From contig JBEVLT010000187.1 of the NCBI GenBank assembly GCA_040509055.1, positions 1 to 17,420 of the forward strand: DNA of 17,420 nt, in the 5' to 3' direction. Below the pieces are notes generated by a model. That model worked only from the letters and a program-made list of their open reading frames with translations. It was not told the DNA's origin and made no database searches. Below are positions 13,451 to 17,420 of the stretch, piece after piece; positions within the stretch are counted from its first letter, which is position 1; the number at the start of each line of letters is the position of its first letter. Both the position numbers and the translations under genes were made by a program. This DNA comes from JAJKIP01 sp040509055. Its GTDB lineage: Bacteria; Bacteroidota; Bacteroidia; Chitinophagales; Chitinophagaceae.

Positions 13451-15661
13451 ATGTCTTCTTTTAAAATCGCCCTTGTTGCGAAGAATACGGATAGTTTCCT
13501 GACCCGGTTCCTGTTCAATCAACTGAGTTCAATAAGCTGGATCGATTGCAAAACCTTAGCATTCCAGGATATCCGGCAGGCCGGCGATAGCGATTTTTTT
13601 CTGACGGTACCGGAGAATGCTTCATTACGGGAGTTGCTGGACATCTCGGCTTATTACCGGAAGGAAAACAAAAAGTCGATCGGCTTTTCGTATTGGAATA
13701 ACAAGCTGGTTGCAGGTCCTACGCATATTCCCGGGCAAACGGCCGGTATCGACTCCTGTTTCGTGGTGCTGCAACAGGAAGCCGCCGGCAAACAACCGGG
13801 GCTGAAAGAGATCATCACCCCGCAGGTGACGGAAGCCCAGTTTCATGAAGCGCCTGATGTATTTTACACCGCTTTTACCAGCCTGCTGAATGAGCTGAAG
13901 ATCCTGTACCAGGACCAGCCGGAACAGAAACTAAAATTCGTCGACACGGTGACCCTCTTCAGCCTGGTGCAAAAAGATGAAATAACCTCCGTATCGAAAT
14001 ACATTTATCCTGTATTTGAAGGCAGCACAGGCGCGGCAGGCGGCAACAGCCTGCTGGATTATAAAATCTTATTGCGCAAATACCTCAATTCGCTCGAACA
14101 CAGCAGGACACACAAAAAGAAGAATTTATTTGTCGGTCAGCCGGACGGGGAAGACAAGCCGGATGAATACCGCAACGTAGCCGTGGTAGGCGGCGGCACA
14201 GCCGGCTACCTGACCGCGCTGGCGCTGAAAAAAGAATACCCGCACCTGCCGGTCACACTTATTGAATCATCGAAGATACCGGTGATCGGCGTGGGCGAAG
14301 CCACGACACCCGAGATACGCCGGTTCCTCTTTGAAACGCTGCATTTCCCGCCGCACGAGTTTTACGACGCGGTGAAACCAACCTGGAAGCTGGGCATCCG
14401 TTTCTTCTGGGGGTTGCCGGGCGATTATTACTTCAACTACCCGTTTGGCCAACCAGATGTACGCAGCGCTTACCTGACCGAGGGGCATATCAACAATAGC
14501 TCGCTGACCGCCGTGCTGATGGACCAGCAGGCATCCTTCGTGGTATCGGCCACCGACCGCGGAGGCAGGGAACAATATTCCGCTTTGTCCGACGACCTGT
14601 TCTATGCCTTGCACCTGGACAACGAATCGTTTATCCGTTATCTCAAAACCAAGGCAACTGAAGCCGGCATCCTGTATATCGACGACCTGATCACCGATGC
14701 AGAACGGCAGGAAAACGGAGACGGCATCAAAGCCGTGATCGGTGAAACCGGCAAAAGATACGAATACGACTTCTTCGTGGACTGCTCCGGCTTCAGGTCG
14801 CTGCTGCTGGAAAAAATACTGGGCTCGGATTTTACTTCTTATAAATCGAGCTTGTTTAATGACACGGCCGTCACCGGCTGCATACAAAATCCCGGCCGCA
14901 TCAATACCTACACGCTGGCCGAATCGATGAACCATGGCTGGTGCTGGAATATCCCGATGCGCGGTGAAAACCACCGGGGCTATGTATTCTCTTCGGCGCA
15001 CGCAAGTATCGACGAAGCAGCAGCCGAACTGCAGGCCAAGAACCCCGGCATCGGCAACCTGAAAACGGTAAAGTTCCGTTCCGGGCGGCACCAGGAGATC
15101 TGTATCGGCAACGTATTTGCCATCGGCAACTCCTTTGCCTTTGTGGAGCCGCTGGAGTCGACCGGCATCCACATGATCCTGAAAGAAGTGAAGCTGCTGG
15201 CCTACAATTTCCCGGAGCTGAAACGTTCGCCGGCGCTGCGCAGGCAGATCAATACGCACATGAACGAGCACTGGGACTTCCTGCGCGGCTTCCTGGCCAT
15301 TCACTACAAGTACAACAAAAAATTCGACACCCCGTACTGGAAGGACTGCCGTGCCGAAACCGATATCAGCAATATACAATGGCTGACGGAACTGTATTAT
15401 GATATCGGCCCCCTGACCTATGCCGACCGTAGCCTGGTACGCATGATCATGCCCGACATGAAAGACGATATCTTCGGCCTCATCGGCTTCGACGTGCTGA
15501 TGCTGGGACAGGGAGAGATCCCTAAAAATTTCAACCGTGCCCTGCAGAACCGGCAGCTCTGGGAAGCCAATGTGCGTACCTGGAAATCCATTCGCTCCAT
15601 GACCGTGCCGGTGGAAAAAGACCTGGATATTTTGAATGAGTACCTGGAAAGCAGGTGGTAA
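13451..15661 (+). CDS. Flavin-dependent halogenase with an N-terminal E1-like extension, copy 2
   Basis: A 736-aa tandem paralogue of the preceding gene. All halogenase signatures are present: GGGTAG (247-252), catalytic Lys K313, canonical WCWNIP (497-502), and FVEPLESTG (564-572) with the catalytic Glu E569. Counting by eye, the stretch from GGGTAG to HINNSS has 93 of 105 identical residues between copies, while the first 110 residues have 61 of 110. The extension keeps AGPTHIPGQTAGIDSC (88-103), VQKDEITSVSKYIYPVFEG and LLDYKILLRKYL. The linker between the two domains contains a basic stretch (HKKK). Both ATGs lack a Shine-Dalgarno. The C-terminus DLDILNEYLESRW matches copy 1. The two genes are probably cotranscribed or share regulation. 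Tryptophan, phenolic or carrier/peptide-bound substrates are all possible. Confidence 0.9.
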   Translation: MSSFKIALVAKNTDSFLTRFLFNQLSSISWIDCKTLAFQDIRQAGDSDFFLTVPENASLRELLDISAYYRKENKKSIGFSYWNNKLVAGPTHIPGQTAGIDSCFVVLQQEAAGKQPGLKEIITPQVTEAQFHEAPDVFYTAFTSLLNELKILYQDQPEQKLKFVDTVTLFSLVQKDEITSVSKYIYPVFEGSTGAAGGNSLLDYKILLRKYLNSLEHSRTHKKKNLFVGQPDGEDKPDEYRNVAVVGGGTAGYLTALALKKEYPHLPVTLIESSKIPVIGVGEATTPEIRRFLFETLHFPPHEFYDAVKPTWKLGIRFFWGLPGDYYFNYPFGQPDVRSAYLTEGHINNSSLTAVLMDQQASFVVSATDRGGREQYSALSDDLFYALHLDNESFIRYLKTKATEAGILYIDDLITDAERQENGDGIKAVIGETGKRYEYDFFVDCSGFRSLLLEKILGSDFTSYKSSLFNDTAVTGCIQNPGRINTYTLAESMNHGWCWNIPMRGENHRGYVFSSAHASIDEAAAELQAKNPGIGNLKTVKFRSGRHQEICIGNVFAIGNSFAFVEPLESTGIHMILKEVKLLAYNFPELKRSPALRRQINTHMNEHWDFLRGFLAIHYKYNKKFDTPYWKDCRAETDISNIQWLTELYYDIGPLTYADRSLVRMIMPDMKDDIFGLIGFDVLMLGQGEIPKNFNRALQNRQLWEANVRTWKSIRSMTVPVEKDLDILNEYLESRW

Positions 15662-15745
15662 CGAAAGTTGCAAAGGTTTCAGACAAGACCTCTTGCAATA
15701 GCAGGATAGTGGAAGATAATCAGCAACGCAGTTTAAGGTTATTTA

Positions 15746-15759
15746 ATGTTAATTAACAT
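15746..15759. promoter_or_regulatory. 14-bp perfect palindrome upstream of the TlpA-like gene
   Basis: ATGTTAATTAACAT is fully self-complementary and ends 33 bases before the ATG at 15793. Its place and symmetry would suit an operator for a dimeric regulator, but AT-rich palindromes also arise by chance. Confidence 0.3.
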
Positions 15760-15792
15760 AGCAATACGCTTGCTTTGTGTGAAACACCACAC

Positions 15793-17016
15793 ATGAGAAA
15801 GCTATTGACTACCTTTTTATTGATCGCATTATTACCGGTTTTGGCATCCGCCCAGCAGGTGTTGCAGGAGGCCGGCTTGAAATATACCGTTACCGACACG
15901 CACATCACTCCCGATGGCTTTGAGACCCGTTCTTTCCGGCAATATGCTTTTGCTTACGATCCGGGAGGCTACCGCACCTGGCAGGAGAGGCGGGAAAGCG
16001 TTTACTATACCAGCATATTCCGCTGCACAGACCAGCTACCTATCAGCTATATATCCAATAGCGAAAAATCCTATTCTTTTGAGGATATGTCCAAAGGCCC
16101 TGTATTCGACCTGGGCAAGCTGGGAAGCCGTAAAGCAGCTATCCGCTATACAGGGGAAGACACCCTCATCAATGGGCTGGCTTGCAAAAGGGCAGTGATG
16201 ACGGTGTTGCTGGATGGGAAAGCCGAGGAGGCCGAGGTCTGGTATGCTCCTGCTTACCGGGTCCAGCGTGGCTGTTTCGAATATTTTTTTGATGAACTGG
16301 AGGGATTGCCGGTTAATTTTCGTTTTACCTACTATCCCAATGCAAAGATCAACGGGCTCCCGCCTTCCGTGACAAAAAGAGAATACCAGCTGGATTCATT
16401 CTTTACTACCGGTATCTCGCGTGCCGTGGCCATACCGGATGAAAAGCTATACACCCGGGTGGACAACGAAGATCGTATGAAAGTAATGCTGGAAGTGGTC
16501 CTTAACAACAGGAAACCGCCGGCAAAGGCCAAACCGCAGACCACACAGATTGAAACACCGGACGGCCGCACCATCACCCGTACACAATTCAATCCTTTCA
16601 CGGTCGGTGATACGCTGCCCGTTTTTGCAGGAACCGGACCCGACGGCCAGGCAAGAGGCTCAGAAACCACGTACAAGGATAAACCAATGGTCGTTAATTT
16701 CTGGTTTACCAATTGCCTGCCCTGCATAAAGGAAATGCCGATGCTCAACACCGTAGTTTCAAAATACAAAGACAGGAATATTTCCTTTGTAGGCATTACA
16801 TACAATACCAACCGGGAGCTGCAGGGTTTTTTCAACAAAAGTCCCTTTGCGTTCGACCAGATATCGGATGCACAGTCACTGATCGATCTATATGGCGTAT
16901 TCACCTATCCTGCCACGGTGATCACAGACAGGTATCATGTGATCCGGCATATCAGGATCGGGGCCTTTGACAGCGAGGCGGAATTAACCAGGGCCATTGG
17001 ATCGGTCCTGAACTGA
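15793..17016 (+). CDS. Secreted TlpA-like thioredoxin protein with an N-terminal GLPGLI/DUF4412-like region
   Basis: A 407-aa exported protein. The ATG at 15793 begins a signal peptide (MRKLLTTFLLIALLPVLASAQ); the earlier TTG at 15775 is not needed. Residues about 25-235 resemble the GLPGLI/DUF4412-type beta-rich domain of Bacteroidota, with DTLINGLACKRAVM, VWYAPAYRV and LEGLPVNFRFTYY. Residues 265-407 form a TlpA/AhpC-like thioredoxin fold: VGDTLPVF, FWFTNC308-LP-C311, GITYNTN, and the cis-Pro at P373 (FTYPATVITD). It probably acts in periplasmic thiol-disulfide exchange. It lies 131 bases after copy 2 of the halogenases on the same strand. A functional link to them is possible but not shown by the sequence. 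Confidence 0.88.
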   Translation: MRKLLTTFLLIALLPVLASAQQVLQEAGLKYTVTDTHITPDGFETRSFRQYAFAYDPGGYRTWQERRESVYYTSIFRCTDQLPISYISNSEKSYSFEDMSKGPVFDLGKLGSRKAAIRYTGEDTLINGLACKRAVMTVLLDGKAEEAEVWYAPAYRVQRGCFEYFFDELEGLPVNFRFTYYPNAKINGLPPSVTKREYQLDSFFTTGISRAVAIPDEKLYTRVDNEDRMKVMLEVVLNNRKPPAKAKPQTTQIETPDGRTITRTQFNPFTVGDTLPVFAGTGPDGQARGSETTYKDKPMVVNFWFTNCLPCIKEMPMLNTVVSKYKDRNISFVGITYNTNRELQGFFNKSPFAFDQISDAQSLIDLYGVFTYPATVITDRYHVIRHIRIGAFDSEAELTRAIGSVLN

Positions 17017-17057
17017 ACCCGAAGATAACCGGGGCAGCTCCAGCGAGCTATAGTTAC

Positions 17058-17420
17058 TTATTGCTTATCCGCCGTAGCGGGCGGCTTCTCCCGGGGAAAA
17101 TCGAATGCACCTTTCCGGAGGTGAACGCCGTATTCCAGCCAGGCTTTGAGACAGGCCAGGAAGTTGGCCCAGCCTTCCGTATTGCCACGCAGCCAGTTGA
17201 TACCGGCCTCGTTGTTTTCCATACTACCCTCGGTGATCCGCACCACGGTAGCATTGCTTCCAGAAGCAGCCAGCTTTATTTCTACCAATAATTCCTTACC
17301 CTCAATTTCCCAGTAAAAAGAAATAAGCTGGTCAGGCACCATCTTACCAGTACGAACAGGAAACTCCATGTCGTATTCAGGAAACCGCCATATCAGCTGC
17401 TTTCCTTCTTCCATCCGGCC
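17058..17420 (-). CDS. AHSA1/SRPBCC-family protein, 5' end outside the window
   Basis: The visible part is about 120 residues read from the right edge. It has the C-terminal half of the START/Bet v 1-like SRPBCC fold: FPEYDMEFPVRTGKMVPDQLISFYWEI, a strand series ending TVVRITEGSM, and the long C-terminal helix NTEGWANFLACLKAWLEYG. An ATG at 17414 exists, but the first helix and strands expected in this family are missing, so the true start probably lies beyond 17420. Family members bind hydrophobic ligands or resemble the Hsp90 activator Aha1; no role is assigned. It converges on the TlpA-like gene with 41 bases between the stops. Confidence 0.82.
   Translation of the reverse strand, partial: GRMEEGKQLIWRFPEYDMEFPVRTGKMVPDQLISFYWEIEGKELLVEIKLAASGSNATVVRITEGSMENNEAGINWLRGNTEGWANFLACLKAWLEYGVHLRKGAFDFPREKPPATADKQ

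Noticed and set aside
13411..13464. 17-codon ORF MPAQQACLKRQLKNVFF overlapping the copy 2 start, considered as a precursor peptide
   Set aside because: It arises from the hairpin sequence, overlaps the halogenase start, has no ribosome site, and lacks a leader/core layout.
14267..15673. 468-codon open frame antisense to halogenase copy 2
   Set aside because: It lies entirely opposite a strongly supported gene. Its composition is an antisense shadow of the conserved halogenase codons, with no recognisable domain.
17030..17056. AGCTC-CAGC-GAGCT hairpin between the convergent TlpA-like and SRPBCC genes as a terminator
   Set aside because: It has only a 5-bp stem and no T tract on either strand.

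Overview
The window looks like chromosomal DNA of a Bacteroidota bacterium, most likely of the Chitinophagaceae. The protein families point that way (DUF1345, LEA14-type lipoprotein, YycJ-type MBL protein, PafA-like phosphatase, TlpA-like fusion). Several genes carry the Bacteroidota -7 promoter element TAnnTTTG just upstream of the ATG, and almost none has a Shine-Dalgarno sequence. No tRNA, rRNA, CRISPR array, insertion sequence or integrase is visible. No gene-free stretch exceeds 300 bases.

Left part (1-6293, all + strand): the 3' part of a WYL-domain regulator, a secreted lytic transglycosylase, a PAP2-type membrane-associated phosphatase, a DinB-fold protein, an MFS exporter and a PafA-like alkaline phosphatase. 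These look like mostly independent transcription units. The 164 bases between the phosphatase and the convergent DUF1345 gene (6294-6457) hold nothing I can name, and no clear terminator.

Middle part (6458-10315, - strand): a DUF1345 membrane protein, a DUF1801 protein, an LEA-type lipoprotein with a textbook terminator, a YycJ-type MBL-fold hydrolase and an unrecognised secreted protein. Between DUF1345 and DUF1801 lies a + strand unit that belongs to neither gene. It has a perfect Shine-Dalgarno, a 15-codon ORF, a GNRA-loop hairpin and a terminator. A 139-bp element bounded by a perfect 16-bp inverted repeat sits between the MBL gene and the secreted-protein gene.

Right part (10437-17016, + strand) is the most interesting. 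A membrane-anchored winged-helix regulator is divergent from the secreted protein. It is followed by two tandem flavin-dependent halogenases of 734 and 736 residues and a secreted TlpA-like thioredoxin protein. Both halogenases have an intact FAD/halogenase domain preceded by about 235 extra residues. By eye this extension resembles a degenerate E1/ThiF-like domain of the azoline (TOMM) cyclodehydratase-partner type, without its nucleotide loop and zinc cysteines. If so, these enzymes may use a carrier or peptide-bound substrate. No precursor peptide, cyclodehydratase or flavin reductase is in the window. The window ends in the 5'-truncated end of an AHSA1/SRPBCC-family gene on the - strand.
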